64,000 nucleotides of DNA. Origin: Candidatus Omnitrophota bacterium. GTDB taxonomy: Bacteria > Hinthialibacterota > Hinthialibacteria > Hinthialibacterales > Hinthialibacteraceae. The notes under the pieces are model-generated. The model saw only the letters and a list, made by a program, of their open reading frames with translations. It was not told the DNA's origin and searched no databases. Below are positions 1-8,846 of this stretch, one piece after another; the stretch's first letter is position 1; each line of letters begins with the position of its first letter. The position numbers and the translations under genes are program-made. Location: positions 1 to 64,000 of the forward strand of contig JABLXU010000051.1 in the NCBI GenBank assembly GCA_013177805.1. Direction: 5' to 3'.

Positions 1-2
1 CG

Positions 3-1526
3 GTGGAGAAAGGCTTCCGGATCACGCATCAGGAATCCGGCCGGGTGGTGATGGAATCCAGTCCGCGGCTCGATCCCTTGCCGGGCTTCCTGAGTCTGGT
101 CCGCTCGACTCGCGAATTGCCCCAGACTTTGAAAGAAGACCGGGTAGCCCTTGGCTGGTTGCCGGCGGGGCGGCACCGGGTGAGCGTGGCCCTGCCTCCG
201 GATGACGATTCGACCCCCATCGAGTTGCGTGTCGAAAACGATCTAGGAACCGTGTTGGCAAGCCGGATTCTCAGCGCCACGCATTTGGCGCACGTGCCGG
301 AAGGGGAACGGCCGGATTTGCATTTTTCCCTGGCCGGCGACACGGCGGTTTCCGCCCGGGTGTTGCGGAATGGACAAACCATGCGGCCTGACTCGGTGGT
401 ATGGATGCCCGACGTCCGGTGCGTGCCGCTGGACGCCGTGATCCAGGCGGAACAACTGCATCATGTCCGTGCTGAAATATGGACCGATCCACATGCGGAC
501 CGGAAGTCCGCCCTGCGTGGAAAAACCCAGGATATCCCCGAATTCATCGTCTTCGGATTGTATTTCCAATTTCCTTCCGCTTGGTACGATGTGACCTTCT
601 CGCTGCGCAAGCTGGATCCGCAGGCCCAGGGGAAGGTGGAGCTCATTCTGGTGTCGGATTCTTCCCGGCGGCTCGCTGACAAAGTCTTGCCGCTGGATGA
701 AATTCCCACCACATACACAAATTACACGCTCTCCGGAGCCTTAGGGGACAACGCGGCGGCCGACCTCATTGCCTGCCTGCATCCTCGCGCGGAATTGATG
801 GCCGACACGATCCGGATCACCCAACGCAAGCGGGCGGTAGCGGCAGGCCCGGTCATCGACGGCTGTTTTTTGCTATCCCGGGATGGAGAATTCGTAACGG
901 TCAATACGGCCGGTGTGATCCGGAACGGGACGGGAACCATCCTCGACGCAGTCTGGCTGGAGAATACTCCCCTGGCGGGCGCGGTCTGGACAAGGTCCAT
1001 GGGAGTTCTGTTCCTGGACGAAGCCGGCCGGATTTGGAACCGGTCAGGGAAGCTCCTATGGACCGTGCCGTTAGAAAGCGGTGACCGGCCCCTGCTCTTC
1101 GATGTCTCCCCCGATGGCCAGCGGATCGGCGTGGTCAGCCAATCACGCCAATTGTCTCTGCTTGAATCCGGCACCGTGAAAACACACGCCCTGCCCGAAT
1201 CTCCCTTTCCACTCCGGGGCCTGGTGGTGGATAAAAGAGATACGGTAGTGCTTTACGGCGACGGCGCGGTTTGGTCGACTCCTGCCTCCTGGAAACCGAA
1301 AGAAACTCTCGATTTCAAACAGGACGCGTTGCGGGCGTTGATCAAGCATCCCCAGGGCTGGTACGCGGTGGACTTTTCAGGAGCGGTCCATTCGTTTGAC
1401 GGCGCGCCGGCGGTATCCTCACCTTATTACCGGCCGGATCCGTGGGTCCGGGACGCGCGCCGCACGGCCGATGGCCATTGGGCGCTGCTGAGCCGGGAAG
1501 GCCAGGTGCTGATCTTTCAAGAATGA
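3..1526 (+). CDS. Large secreted or membrane protein, C-terminal part (partial); beta-sandwich plus propeller-like repeats
   Basis: The frame is open to the left edge and no ribosome binding site precedes the first GTG, so this is probably the C-terminal 507 residues of a longer protein. Residues 1-270 look like two beta-sandwich segments of carbohydrate-binding type: alternating hydrophobic strands, no catalytic motif. Residues about 275-507 are short repeats of a hydrophobic strand followed by D/S-x-x-G and another strand, for example VLFLDEAGRIW and ALLSREGQVLIF at the very end, which suggests a beta-propeller. The same blade type occurs in the proteins at 29507-32893 and 40312-43322. Those two place it beside a polytopic membrane domain and behind a Thr/Pro linker, so the missing N-terminus may be membranous or carry a signal peptide. 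No enzymatic function can be assigned. Confidence 0.7.
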   Translation: MEKGFRITHQESGRVVMESSPRLDPLPGFLSLVRSTRELPQTLKEDRVALGWLPAGRHRVSVALPPDDDSTPIELRVENDLGTVLASRILSATHLAHVPEGERPDLHFSLAGDTAVSARVLRNGQTMRPDSVVWMPDVRCVPLDAVIQAEQLHHVRAEIWTDPHADRKSALRGKTQDIPEFIVFGLYFQFPSAWYDVTFSLRKLDPQAQGKVELILVSDSSRRLADKVLPLDEIPTTYTNYTLSGALGDNAAADLIACLHPRAELMADTIRITQRKRAVAAGPVIDGCFLLSRDGEFVTVNTAGVIRNGTGTILDAVWLENTPLAGAVWTRSMGVLFLDEAGRIWNRSGKLLWTVPLESGDRPLLFDVSPDGQRIGVVSQSRQLSLLESGTVKTHALPESPFPLRGLVVDKRDTVVLYGDGAVWSTPASWKPKETLDFKQDALRALIKHPQGWYAVDFSGAVHSFDGAPAVSSPYYRPDPWVRDARRTADGHWALLSREGQVLIFQE

Positions 1527-1586
1527 AATGGCCCCCAAAGCCGTGCTTCCTTTGGGAATGGAAAATGATCATGCTAGGATAGCGGA

Positions 1587-2063
1587 TTGAGCACTGATCT
1601 CGCATGGAAAGGAAAAACGATCTTGCTTCGATTATCGGAATCTCAGAAACATGACGTGATCCGCATCTTGCGGGACTTGGCCTCGTTGGACCGGGAGTTC
1701 GAATTGTTGGAAGCAGTCCGGATCCGCCTCATCGGATTGAAGATGGATCTCCACGCGGCCAAAATCGATGAATGCATGGCCGAGGATGCCGAACCGCTGG
1801 ACAAAATCCGCAAGCGCCTGGAACGGTTCAAGGACGAAAACCAGAAAAAATTCTTGTATCAGCAATGCCTGTTGCTGTTGATGGCCGATAATAAAATCAG
1901 CGAGGTCGAAAAATCGGCCATGGACGAGATCCGCACGGAACTGGGAATCGACAACAAAACCCATCAGCAGATCCTGTCATGGGTGGAAGAGGGGATGAAG
2001 TGGGAAAAGAAAGGAGAGGAACTGGCCGGCGGGCCCTTGGAGGGTGACGCGGGCTGGGTGTGA
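1587..2063 (+). CDS. TerB-like helical protein, hypothetical
   Basis: A 158-residue soluble, mostly helical protein that I do not recognise in full. The central part (residues about 90-130) has the pattern LLLLMADNKISEVEKSAMDE, which resembles the acidic turn and helix of TerB/DjlA-type domains, where an Asp-rich loop links two helices; this is a resemblance only. The N-terminal 90 residues are charged and probably coiled-coil. No ATG lies near the start. TTG at 1587 has a weak upstream purine stretch. TTG at 1623 has the better purine-rich GGAAAGG element about 10 bases upstream and could be the real start. The gene is 60 bases downstream of the propeller protein and convergent with the DEAD-box helicase, leaving only 5 bases between stops. 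Confidence 0.6.
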   Translation: MSTDLAWKGKTILLRLSESQKHDVIRILRDLASLDREFELLEAVRIRLIGLKMDLHAAKIDECMAEDAEPLDKIRKRLERFKDENQKKFLYQQCLLLLMADNKISEVEKSAMDEIRTELGIDNKTHQQILSWVEEGMKWEKKGEELAGGPLEGDAGWV

Positions 2064-2068
2064 GTTGA

Positions 2069-3589
2069 TCACGCTTGGCCCAAGACCGTTTTGAATTCCC
2101 GCAACGAGCGGCGGCGCTCTTCATGCGTGATGAACGTCGTGGCTTTCCCCTTGGCGCCGGCCCGGGCGGTGCGTCCGATACGATGCAGATGGTCTTCGGG
2201 GGCCATGGGGAGGTCGTAATTCACGACATGGGCAATGCCTTCAATGTCGAGACCCCGGGACGCCACATCGGTGGCCACGAGGATGCGGCAACGCCCCTCC
2301 CGGAAAGCGCCCAAGGCCCGCAGGCGGTCGCTTTGACTGATGTCGCCATGGATGCGGGTGGCGTTGTATCCCGCCGCTTTCAGGCGTTGGGCGAGCCGCT
2401 CTGTCGCGCGCTTGGTGCGGGTGAAAACCAACACCGTCCCTTTCTCCTGGTTCAGCAAATCGATCAGGCAGCGCTGCTTTTCTTCTTTCGTCACATAGAG
2501 CACTTTTTGAGTCACGGCCTCGAGCGGTGTCAAATCCGGCGCGCCCGCGTCAATGAAGACGGGATTCTTGAGGTTGAGCATGGTCATGCGCTGCAATTCG
2601 CGGGGCATCGTGGCGGAAAGCAGCAACACCTGGGGATGCTCGTAAAAGCATTGGAAGACCGCCGAAATCTGGGGCAGGAATCCCATGTCCAACATCCGGT
2701 CGGCTTCGTCCAAGACCATGATTTCGGACGCGTCGAAACGCAACCGCCCGCGGCCTTGCAGATCGAGTAACCGGCCGGGCGTGGCAATCACGATGTTCAC
2801 TTCCTCCCGCAACATAATCATCTGGTCCAGGATGCTTTCGCCGCCATACAGCACGATGGCGCGCAAGCCGGTGTTCTGAATGACCGCGTCCATAACCTCC
2901 TTGATCTGAATGGCCAATTCGCGGGTGGGCGCGAGCACCAGGGCCCGGATGCCTTTGCCGGGGCGGGCCAGGAGGCGTTCGGCAATGGGGATGGCAAAGG
3001 CCAATGTTTTCCCTGTGCCGGTCTGCGCCCGCCCGATGAGGTCACAACCTTCCAGGGCAGGGGGAATCAGCAGGGCCTGGATAGGCGTGGCGGTTTCAAA
3101 GCCCAGATTCCGAATATTGTCCAGAACCGCCGGCGATAAACCCAGGGAAGAAAACGGGACTGGATCATCCTTCGCTTCTTCCTCGTCCTCTCCTTCCAAT
3201 TCGGCCGCTTCTTCCATGACGGTATCCAAGAATTCTTTTTCGGGGAATGATACCGCGTCCTGAGGCTGGGCAGACCACGCGGGAGGAGCGGGAAGCGGAT
3301 CATGGACCAGGGCGCGCTGCTGCTGAGCCGGTTGCGGCTCCTCGACCCAGTCCGAAGCTTCGCAGGAGAGAATTTGATCGGAGACTTCGCATTCATTGAG
3401 TATCCGGAGGGCGGTCTTCAATGCCCGGTTGTCTTTTAAAAGAACCCGGGCTTCGGCGGTTTCCTGACCCTCGGGGGGATCAAACAACGCGATCCGTTTC
3501 CAAGGGATAGAATTATAAGTCAGAATGGATTCAAGAAGGGAACGAGTGATTGCGCGGGGCAAATTGCGTATGGTAATCGCGGGGTCCAT
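2069..3589 (-). CDS. DEAD-box ATP-dependent RNA helicase with N-terminal RRM-like domain
   Basis: RNA helicase of superfamily 2 that unwinds RNA duplexes using ATP. All core motifs are present in order: Q motif before residue 171, Walker A AQTGTGKT (188-195), PTREL, DEAD as VLDEADRMLDMGF, SAT as LLSATMP, and the C-terminal HRIGRTARAG. The protein (506 residues) ends soon after the helicase core, without the C-terminal RNA-binding tail of DbpA or CsdA. Instead residues 1-80 have an RRM-like arrangement: strand ITIRNLP (RNP2-like), a helix, a strand AEARVLL at the RNP1 position and a closing helix. An acidic linker (about 120-145) joins it to the core. The start at 3589 follows AAAGGTGG at good distance and is preferred to the upstream GTG at 3595. 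An RRM before rather than after a DEAD core is uncommon in bacteria. Confidence 0.93.
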   Translation of the reverse strand: MDPAITIRNLPRAITRSLLESILTYNSIPWKRIALFDPPEGQETAEARVLLKDNRALKTALRILNECEVSDQILSCEASDWVEEPQPAQQQRALVHDPLPAPPAWSAQPQDAVSFPEKEFLDTVMEEAAELEGEDEEEAKDDPVPFSSLGLSPAVLDNIRNLGFETATPIQALLIPPALEGCDLIGRAQTGTGKTLAFAIPIAERLLARPGKGIRALVLAPTRELAIQIKEVMDAVIQNTGLRAIVLYGGESILDQMIMLREEVNIVIATPGRLLDLQGRGRLRFDASEIMVLDEADRMLDMGFLPQISAVFQCFYEHPQVLLLSATMPRELQRMTMLNLKNPVFIDAGAPDLTPLEAVTQKVLYVTKEEKQRCLIDLLNQEKGTVLVFTRTKRATERLAQRLKAAGYNATRIHGDISQSDRLRALGAFREGRCRILVATDVASRGLDIEGIAHVVNYDLPMAPEDHLHRIGRTARAGAKGKATTFITHEERRRSLREFKTVLGQA

Positions 3590-4173
3590 AACCACCTTTA
3601 CAACTTTACAATTACTATAAAATTAATAAATAATACATAAACCTCTTTTTTATTGTATGCGTTAAATCAACAAATGAAAATGGCTTCAGGCCGATGATTC
3701 AAAATTATTCATCCCAAGGGGGCCGTTTTTTTTGCAGGCCTGGTTCGAGAAAACATTTCTTGACCACCCTTCTCTTCACCATGGAGTGCGGAGGGAGGGA
3801 CGTGTATCCCGCGGGAAGGGGCATCTTGTTCTGAATTTCGCATCGTGTAATTTCTGCTTGAAAAAAGAACGGAATTGCGTTTCTATATAGACACAAGCGG
3901 GGGGCCTTGTTCCATTTTCATAAGTGCGAGTGACCCGAATGCGGAACGTTTTCAGTGCTGGGTTTGTGGTATGAGCAGGGAAGGAAGTCTCCATCATTCC
4001 CTCTCCCCCTGAAAGCAAGAGTAGGGTGAGGATCATCCGAAAAGAAAATAAAATGCCTTCTTTTATTATAATCGAGTTAATAGTTTCTCGTTTCTTTCGA
4101 AATCCGATTCTCCTATAAGTACCTGTTTCTCCATTTTTTGTAAAAGATGCAATATCGCGCAAGAGAAAGAACC
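3590..4173. other. Intergenic region between divergent helicase and kinase genes
   Basis: AT-rich spacer of about 580 bases that must hold the promoters of both divergent genes. I see a degenerate copy of repeat family A near 4000 but no convincing RNA gene, terminator or ORF. Short minus-strand frames here have no binding site or recognisable product. Confidence 0.5.
3999..4032 (+). repeat. Repeat family A copy, degenerate (CCCTCTCC ... GGGTGAGG)
   Basis: A left arm of C/T and a right arm GTAGGGTGAGG separated by about 10 bases. It matches the layout of the better copies at 5429, 35041 and 36192 but the arms pair poorly. Confidence 0.5.
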
Positions 4174-5340
4174 GTGAGTCATCACCAACAATTCTCCACC
4201 GAGTTTCCCCTGTCACCCCGGGAGGGAAATCCTTCTGTCACGCCCGATATCCAACGGCAAGCGGCGCTCTTCAAAAACCGCTTGTTTCTGGCGCCTTTTT
4301 TAAATGCGGTTCCCCAGCTGTTTATTATTGTGAACCAGGAAGGCCGCATCGTTCATACCAACCACCCCTTGGCGGAAATCGTCTGGCTCCACGTTGCCGA
4401 AACCTTTTGCGATCTCCGGCCCGGAGATGTGTTGAAATGCATTCATGCATTGGAGGAGGGGGGGTGTGGCTCGACCGAATCGTGCCAATTGTGCGGAGCG
4501 GCCGATGCCATCCGTACCAGCCGGACCCAGGGGGAAACGGTCCGCGAGTGCCGGATCATACAACATGAAACCGGGGATACCCTTGATTTGCGGATCTGGG
4601 CGACACCCTACTGGGTCAATGATGAACAATTCACGCTCCTCGTTTTTACGGATATCAGCCACGAAAAGCGCCGCAAAGCCCTCGAACGGATTTTCTTCCA
4701 TGACATTCTCAACACCGCGGGCGCGTTGTTGGGTTTTTGCCAACTGCTCCAGGAAGCGGAGGGGGATCAAATCGACCGTTTCCGCGAACGCATCAGCCGC
4801 CTCACGGAACGGATCATTCACGAGATAAAAAGTCAACGGGATCTAGTGGCGGCGGAAAATAACGAAATTACCCCCCAACCCGCTCCCCTCCGGTCCATCG
4901 ATCTGCTCCGCGAAATCCGGGACCTGTTCATCAGCCAGGAAGAATGGCGCCAACGGGATATCCGCCTCGATCCCGCCGCCGCGGATGTGGTCTTCACCAG
5001 TGATCACACCCTCCTCAGCCGGGTGTTGTGTAACATGATGAAAAACGCTTTGGAAGCCTCCACCCCAAACCAAGTCGTCACTGCGGGTTGTACGTTGGAT
5101 GAGGATCGCGTTACCTTTTGGATTCACAATCCGAATTTCATGCCGCGCCCGGTGCAACTGCAAGTGTTTCAACGTTCCTTTTCCACCAAGGATCCAGACC
5201 GGGGATTAGGCACCTACAGCATGAAGCTCCTAACGGAACGCTATCTGAGGGGAAAGGTGTGGTTCGAAACGCGTCCTGAAACGGGAACCCGGTTTTTTGC
5301 CGCTTATCCCTTGAATTTGGATTCCCCAAAATCGGAATAA
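4174..5340 (+). CDS. PAS-domain sensor histidine kinase with Cys-rich motif (orphan)
   Basis: Signal-transduction kinase of 388 residues without a transmembrane segment, hence probably cytoplasmic. An N-terminal PAS domain (about residues 40-160) contains a cysteine cluster: a Cys in LKCIHAL, then GGCGSTESCQLCGAA. This spacing recurs in a known group of PAS kinases and could bind a metal, Fe-S cluster or redox signal. The phosphoacceptor helix follows with H in FFHDILNTAG, then the ATP-binding domain with the N box NMMKNALEAS, a G box GLGTYSMKLL and GTRF at the end. No response regulator is adjacent, so the partner is elsewhere. The frame extends to ATG 4147, but GTG 4174 has the purine-rich AAGAGAAAG upstream and is preferred. 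Confidence 0.87.
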   Translation: MSHHQQFSTEFPLSPREGNPSVTPDIQRQAALFKNRLFLAPFLNAVPQLFIIVNQEGRIVHTNHPLAEIVWLHVAETFCDLRPGDVLKCIHALEEGGCGSTESCQLCGAADAIRTSRTQGETVRECRIIQHETGDTLDLRIWATPYWVNDEQFTLLVFTDISHEKRRKALERIFFHDILNTAGALLGFCQLLQEAEGDQIDRFRERISRLTERIIHEIKSQRDLVAAENNEITPQPAPLRSIDLLREIRDLFISQEEWRQRDIRLDPAAADVVFTSDHTLLSRVLCNMMKNALEASTPNQVVTAGCTLDEDRVTFWIHNPNFMPRPVQLQVFQRSFSTKDPDRGLGTYSMKLLTERYLRGKVWFETRPETGTRFFAAYPLNLDSPKSE

Positions 5341-5428
5341 GAACCACGAATAACTTAATTATTTTTTACCTCTAAACAATATTTCTCAAATCTATTTGTG
5401 ATAGGAGAGAAGGTATTGGGAAATCCGT

Positions 5429-5463
5429 CCTTCTCCCTTCGGGAGAGGGTAAACGGTGAGGGT
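5429..5463 (+). repeat. Repeat family A copy
   Basis: Inverted repeat CTCCC-TTC-GGGAG flanked by T/A-rich bases, followed by a GGTGAGGG tail. It is one of about ten copies in non-coding DNA of this window. Confidence 0.75.
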
Positions 5464-5507
5464 AACTCATTAATCTGCCCCACACCTTCCCATATTCCGC
5501 CAGCCCT

Positions 5508-5577
5508 ACTTCTTCCCCGCCAAGCGCCCTCTTTCAAGGATCCGCCGAACCACGGCCCAAGGTGTCAATCCTGGGCC
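5508..5577 (+). repeat. Repeat family B copy (about 70-bp composite element)
   Basis: Begins CTTCTTCCCC, continues with GCGCCCTCTTTCAAGG and ends in the interrupted palindrome GGCCCAAGG ... CCTGGGCC. The same three blocks in the same order occur at 9797-9862 and 16511-16576. Confidence 0.7.
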
Positions 5578-5596
5578 GGACTCGGCAATCGAATAT

Positions 5597-6718
5597 TCAA
5601 TCCAGGCGTTTGCGGAATTTGATCACGGAGAGGGTGAACAGGATCACGGCCATGAAGGAAAGGGGAATCACGCTGGAGATCAGGTTGATGAATTCTGCCC
5701 CCCGCAACACGATGCCCCGCACGATTTCGAGAAAATAGGTGAGCGGCAGACAAAAACTGATAACGTAAAAGAAGAGTGGCATGGTGTCCCGCGGATAGAT
5801 GAAGCCGGAGAGGAAGATGGAAGGCAGCAGGGTGGCGATGGCCAGCTGAGTAGCCTGCACCTGATTTTTGGCGGCGGTACTGATGATCAGGCCGATGCCG
5901 ATCACCGCGATGGCAAAGATCCCGGACAGGGCCAGCAGCAAAACCACACTGCCATGCACCGGGATGCCGAAGCACAGGCGCATTGCTAAAAGCAGCAGAC
6001 CGATTTGGATATACGCCAGGCCCACATAGGGAATCAGTTTGCCCAGCAGCAGCGCAAACCGGGTGGCGGGGCTGACCATGAGCTGCTCCAACGTGCCGAT
6101 TTCGCGCTCGCGCACGATGGCGAAGGCCACCAGCATGGTGAGCGAGAGCTGAATGGCCACGCCGATGATCCCCGGGACAAAAAAATTGGCGGAGAGGAGA
6201 TCGGGGTTGAACAACACCCGCGGGCGCACGTCGAGGGGCGGCACGGGGTGGGCCTGGCCGGTCAACTGCCCGAGCTGCTCGATCAGCGATTGCAATCCGA
6301 TGCCGTTGGCGGTAGCCATTGCTTGCAGCGCGATGGTGTTGTTGCTGCCGTCCAGATACACGGCGGCGGACGCGCTTTGGCCCGCCTTGTAGCGGTCGGT
6401 GAAATCGGGAGGGATCTCAACGCCCACCACCGCGCGGCCTTCGACCAAGGAGCGGATCAACTCCTCATGGGAGCTCACATACTCGCTGATCTTGTACACA
6501 TCCGAATTGACAAGGGCCTGGATAAAGTTCCGGCTCTGTTCTTTGCCGTCCTGGTCATAAACCGCCGTGGCCAGATCGCGCACATCGGTGTCGATGGCGA
6601 TGCCAAAGGCGATGACCTGCACAATGGGCGGCAGCATGGAAAAGATCAGCGTGGCCGGATCGCGGGCCATGTGGATCAGTTCTTTGTGCAGAATGGCGAT
6701 ACATCCGGTGAGTTTCAT
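5597..6718 (-). CDS. ABC-2 type transporter permease
   Basis: Inner-membrane permease of 373 residues in the YhhJ/YbhR/YbhS class, which exports hydrophobic compounds or drugs together with an ATPase and a periplasmic adaptor. One N-terminal membrane helix (about residues 28-45) precedes a large periplasmic domain (50-175). Five or six helices follow, with the conserved ABC-2 features EREIGTLEQLMVSP (coupling helix) and FIYPRDTMP (FxYP motif). The start codon overlaps the ATPase stop by four bases (ATGA), so translation is coupled. Only one permease is visible, whereas the E. coli ybhGFSR set has two, so this one probably works as a homodimer. Confidence 0.92.
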   Translation of the reverse strand: MKLTGCIAILHKELIHMARDPATLIFSMLPPIVQVIAFGIAIDTDVRDLATAVYDQDGKEQSRNFIQALVNSDVYKISEYVSSHEELIRSLVEGRAVVGVEIPPDFTDRYKAGQSASAAVYLDGSNNTIALQAMATANGIGLQSLIEQLGQLTGQAHPVPPLDVRPRVLFNPDLLSANFFVPGIIGVAIQLSLTMLVAFAIVREREIGTLEQLMVSPATRFALLLGKLIPYVGLAYIQIGLLLLAMRLCFGIPVHGSVVLLLALSGIFAIAVIGIGLIISTAAKNQVQATQLAIATLLPSIFLSGFIYPRDTMPLFFYVISFCLPLTYFLEIVRGIVLRGAEFINLISSVIPLSFMAVILFTLSVIKFRKRLD

Positions 6719-7665
6719 GGGAAGCGTTTTTTCTCCTCCGCCAGGGTCATGGCGACAAAGACATCCTCGAGGGTCGGTAGAACATTCCGCACGAGCGCGC
6801 CGCTGAAACCTTGCTCGTGGGCGAATTGCCGCACCGCCTCATCCGTGAAGCGTTCCTCCACCACCAGGTGGGCCGCCTCGCCGAAGATGGTGGCGGACCG
6901 GACCTGGGGATGGGCACGGAAGCGGTCGAGCACGCGGGTCACCGGTTCGGCGCGGATCTCGATGCGGCGGCAACCTTCCGGTGTGACTTCCGGCAGTTTC
7001 TTCAGTTCCGACGGTTCGCCATGGGCGATCAGCTTGGACAAGTAAATATAGGCCACCACGGTACAACGCTCGGCCTCGTCCATATAATGGGTGGTGACAA
7101 AGAGGGTGATGCCCCGGGCGGAGAGGTCGAAGAGCAGGTTCCAGAGTTCACGCCGGGCGACCGGATCGATGCCCGCGGTGGGTTCGTCGAGAAAGACGAT
7201 TTCCGGTTCGTGCATCAAGGCGGAGGCGAGCGCCAGACGCTGTTTCCACCCCCCGGAAAGCAATCCGGCCTGCCGGTCCAGGTAGGGGCCGAGACCCAAA
7301 TATTCGCCGAGTTCTTTCTGGCGTTGGTCGATTTTATCCCGGGACAATCCGTACAAGCGGCCAAAGAAGCGCATGTTCTCACGGACAGTCAAATCGCGGT
7401 AAAGACTGAATTGCTGCGACATGTACCCGATGCGGCGTTTGATCTCAGCGGCGTTCCGGCGGACACTCATCCCCAGCAGCGAGGCGTCGCCCTCGCTGGG
7501 CGCCAACAGGCCGCATAGCATGCGGATAACCGTGGATTTTCCCGACCCGTTGGGGCCGAGGAAGCCGAAAATCTCCCCCTTGGCCACCTCGAAGCTGACA
7601 TGATCCACGGCGGTGAAATGGCCGAATCGCTTCGTCAGATTTTCCACCACGATCGGAGGCGTCAT
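6715..7665 (-). CDS. ABC transporter ATP-binding protein
   Basis: Cytoplasmic ATPase of 316 residues powering the neighbouring permease. Walker A is GPNGSGKST (about residues 38-46), the Q loop is in MSQQF, the signature is LLSGGWKQRLALA and Walker B is EIVFLDEPTAGIDP, followed by an H loop TTHYMDEAE. The signature LSGGW rather than LSGGQ is common in this drug-export group (CcmA/YbhF). A C-terminal extension of about 90 residues, typical of DrrA/NodI-like proteins, ends the chain. It is a single ATPase domain, unlike the duplicated YbhF of E. coli. It overlaps both neighbours by four bases. Confidence 0.95.
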   Translation of the reverse strand: MTPPIVVENLTKRFGHFTAVDHVSFEVAKGEIFGFLGPNGSGKSTVIRMLCGLLAPSEGDASLLGMSVRRNAAEIKRRIGYMSQQFSLYRDLTVRENMRFFGRLYGLSRDKIDQRQKELGEYLGLGPYLDRQAGLLSGGWKQRLALASALMHEPEIVFLDEPTAGIDPVARRELWNLLFDLSARGITLFVTTHYMDEAERCTVVAYIYLSKLIAHGEPSELKKLPEVTPEGCRRIEIRAEPVTRVLDRFRAHPQVRSATIFGEAAHLVVEERFTDEAVRQFAHEQGFSGALVRNVLPTLEDVFVAMTLAEEKKRFP

Positions 7666-8822
7666 GGCTCCGGACCTCCCGCCTTCGGATGATCGGAAAG
7701 AAAAACATCCGCCACCATGCCCGGCCGCAGCCGCCGTTCCGGATCCTGGATTTCGATTTTCACGCCGAAGACCAAGTAGTCGCGGGTTTCCGGCGTCTGG
7801 ACGTTACGAGGAGTGAATTCCGCCTTCCGGTTGACCTGGACGACTGTTCCCTTGAAAAATTCACCAGGAAACGAAGCGGTGGAAAGATACAGGGTCCGGC
7901 CGAGGGGAACCAGGCCCAGGCGGCTTTCAGGGACAAAGATCCGCACCCACAAAGGTTCATACAAGATCATGGTCAATGCCGCCTGGTTGGGCGCGAGCAG
8001 ATCTCCAGGGCGCAGGCGGCAGGTTTCAATCACCCCCTCGGACGGAGCCGTGATGACGGTTTCGCTCAGATCCACCTGAATCCGCTCCACGGACGCTTCG
8101 GCGCGTTTCACCTCGGCCCGCGCCTGTTCGATTTGCTCCACCCGGGGACCTTCCAGAACCAGCGCCAACGCGGCGGAAGCGGCTTCCACCTGCGCGCGCG
8201 CGGACTGGATCTCCTCTTCCCGGAAACCGGCCAGCAACAGGTCGAGCTGAGCCTGCGCGGCGCGTTCCCGGCCTTGAGCCACGGAGAGTTCCTTGCGCGC
8301 CCGGTCGAGCGCGTCAGCGCTGGTGTTGTTTTTCTTATATAATTCGCATTGCCGTTTTTCCGTAATCGTGGCTAATTCAAGCTCGGCCCGGGCGGATTGC
8401 AGATTGGCGCGGGCGGCGCGGATGTCTTCTTCGCGGGGGCCGTTCTTAAGCAACTCCCAGCGATGGCGGGCTTCGTCCAGCAGAGCCTGCGCGCGCTGGA
8501 TTTCTTGCGGGCGGGACCCGTTTTCCAATTCAAGCAACTTTTGCCGCGCGCGTTCCAAGTCCGCCAGCGCTTCGCGCAGCCGGGCCTCGAGTGGCTCACG
8601 GTCCAGGCGCACGAGCACATCACCGTGTTGAACGGTGTCGCCTTCCTGAACCAGCACTTCGGCCACCCGTCCGCCCACTTTCGATCCCAGCGTGGCGTCT
8701 TCCGCCTCGATGGCACCCGAATAATTCGCCCGGGGGACATGGTTGCCGTAAAACCACCATCCGCCGCCAAGGGCGGCTAACAGCAACAGAAGCGGAACGA
8801 TTCGTTTCATGATGGGATTCAC
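7662..8822 (-). CDS. HlyD-family periplasmic adaptor (membrane fusion protein)
   Basis: Periplasmic adaptor of 386 residues anchored by one N-terminal helix (IVPLLLLLAALGGGWWFYG). It should link the ABC exporter to an outer-membrane channel. A biotinyl-lipoyl half-motif (GSKVGGRVAEVLVQEGDTV) leads into a very long alpha-hairpin (residues about 75-255, rich in A, E, R and L, strongly coiled-coil). The second lipoyl half (VITAPSEGVIE) and a beta-barrel follow. This matches YbhG/YhiI-type adaptors. The frame begins at GTG 8822; ATG 8810 (MKRIVPLLLL) is an equally possible start and neither has a clear Shine-Dalgarno site. It is first of the three transport genes, 24 bases after the regulator. 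Confidence 0.93.
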   Translation of the reverse strand: MNPIMKRIVPLLLLLAALGGGWWFYGNHVPRANYSGAIEAEDATLGSKVGGRVAEVLVQEGDTVQHGDVLVRLDREPLEARLREALADLERARQKLLELENGSRPQEIQRAQALLDEARHRWELLKNGPREEDIRAARANLQSARAELELATITEKRQCELYKKNNTSADALDRARKELSVAQGRERAAQAQLDLLLAGFREEEIQSARAQVEAASAALALVLEGPRVEQIEQARAEVKRAEASVERIQVDLSETVITAPSEGVIETCRLRPGDLLAPNQAALTMILYEPLWVRIFVPESRLGLVPLGRTLYLSTASFPGEFFKGTVVQVNRKAEFTPRNVQTPETRDYLVFGVKIEIQDPERRLRPGMVADVFLSDHPKAGGPEP

Positions 8823-8846
8823 TTTTTCGTAACAGGATTCATGGAT

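Larger units (their letters stand above)
5341..5596. other. Intergenic region with repeat copies A and B
   Basis: Convergent spacer between the kinase and the ABC permease. It holds one copy each of repeat families A and B and no visible gene or clear terminator. Confidence 0.6.

Noticed and set aside
3776..4216. 146-codon minus-strand frame in the helicase/kinase spacer
   Set aside because: AT-rich composition, no binding site, and it overlaps the kinase start region.
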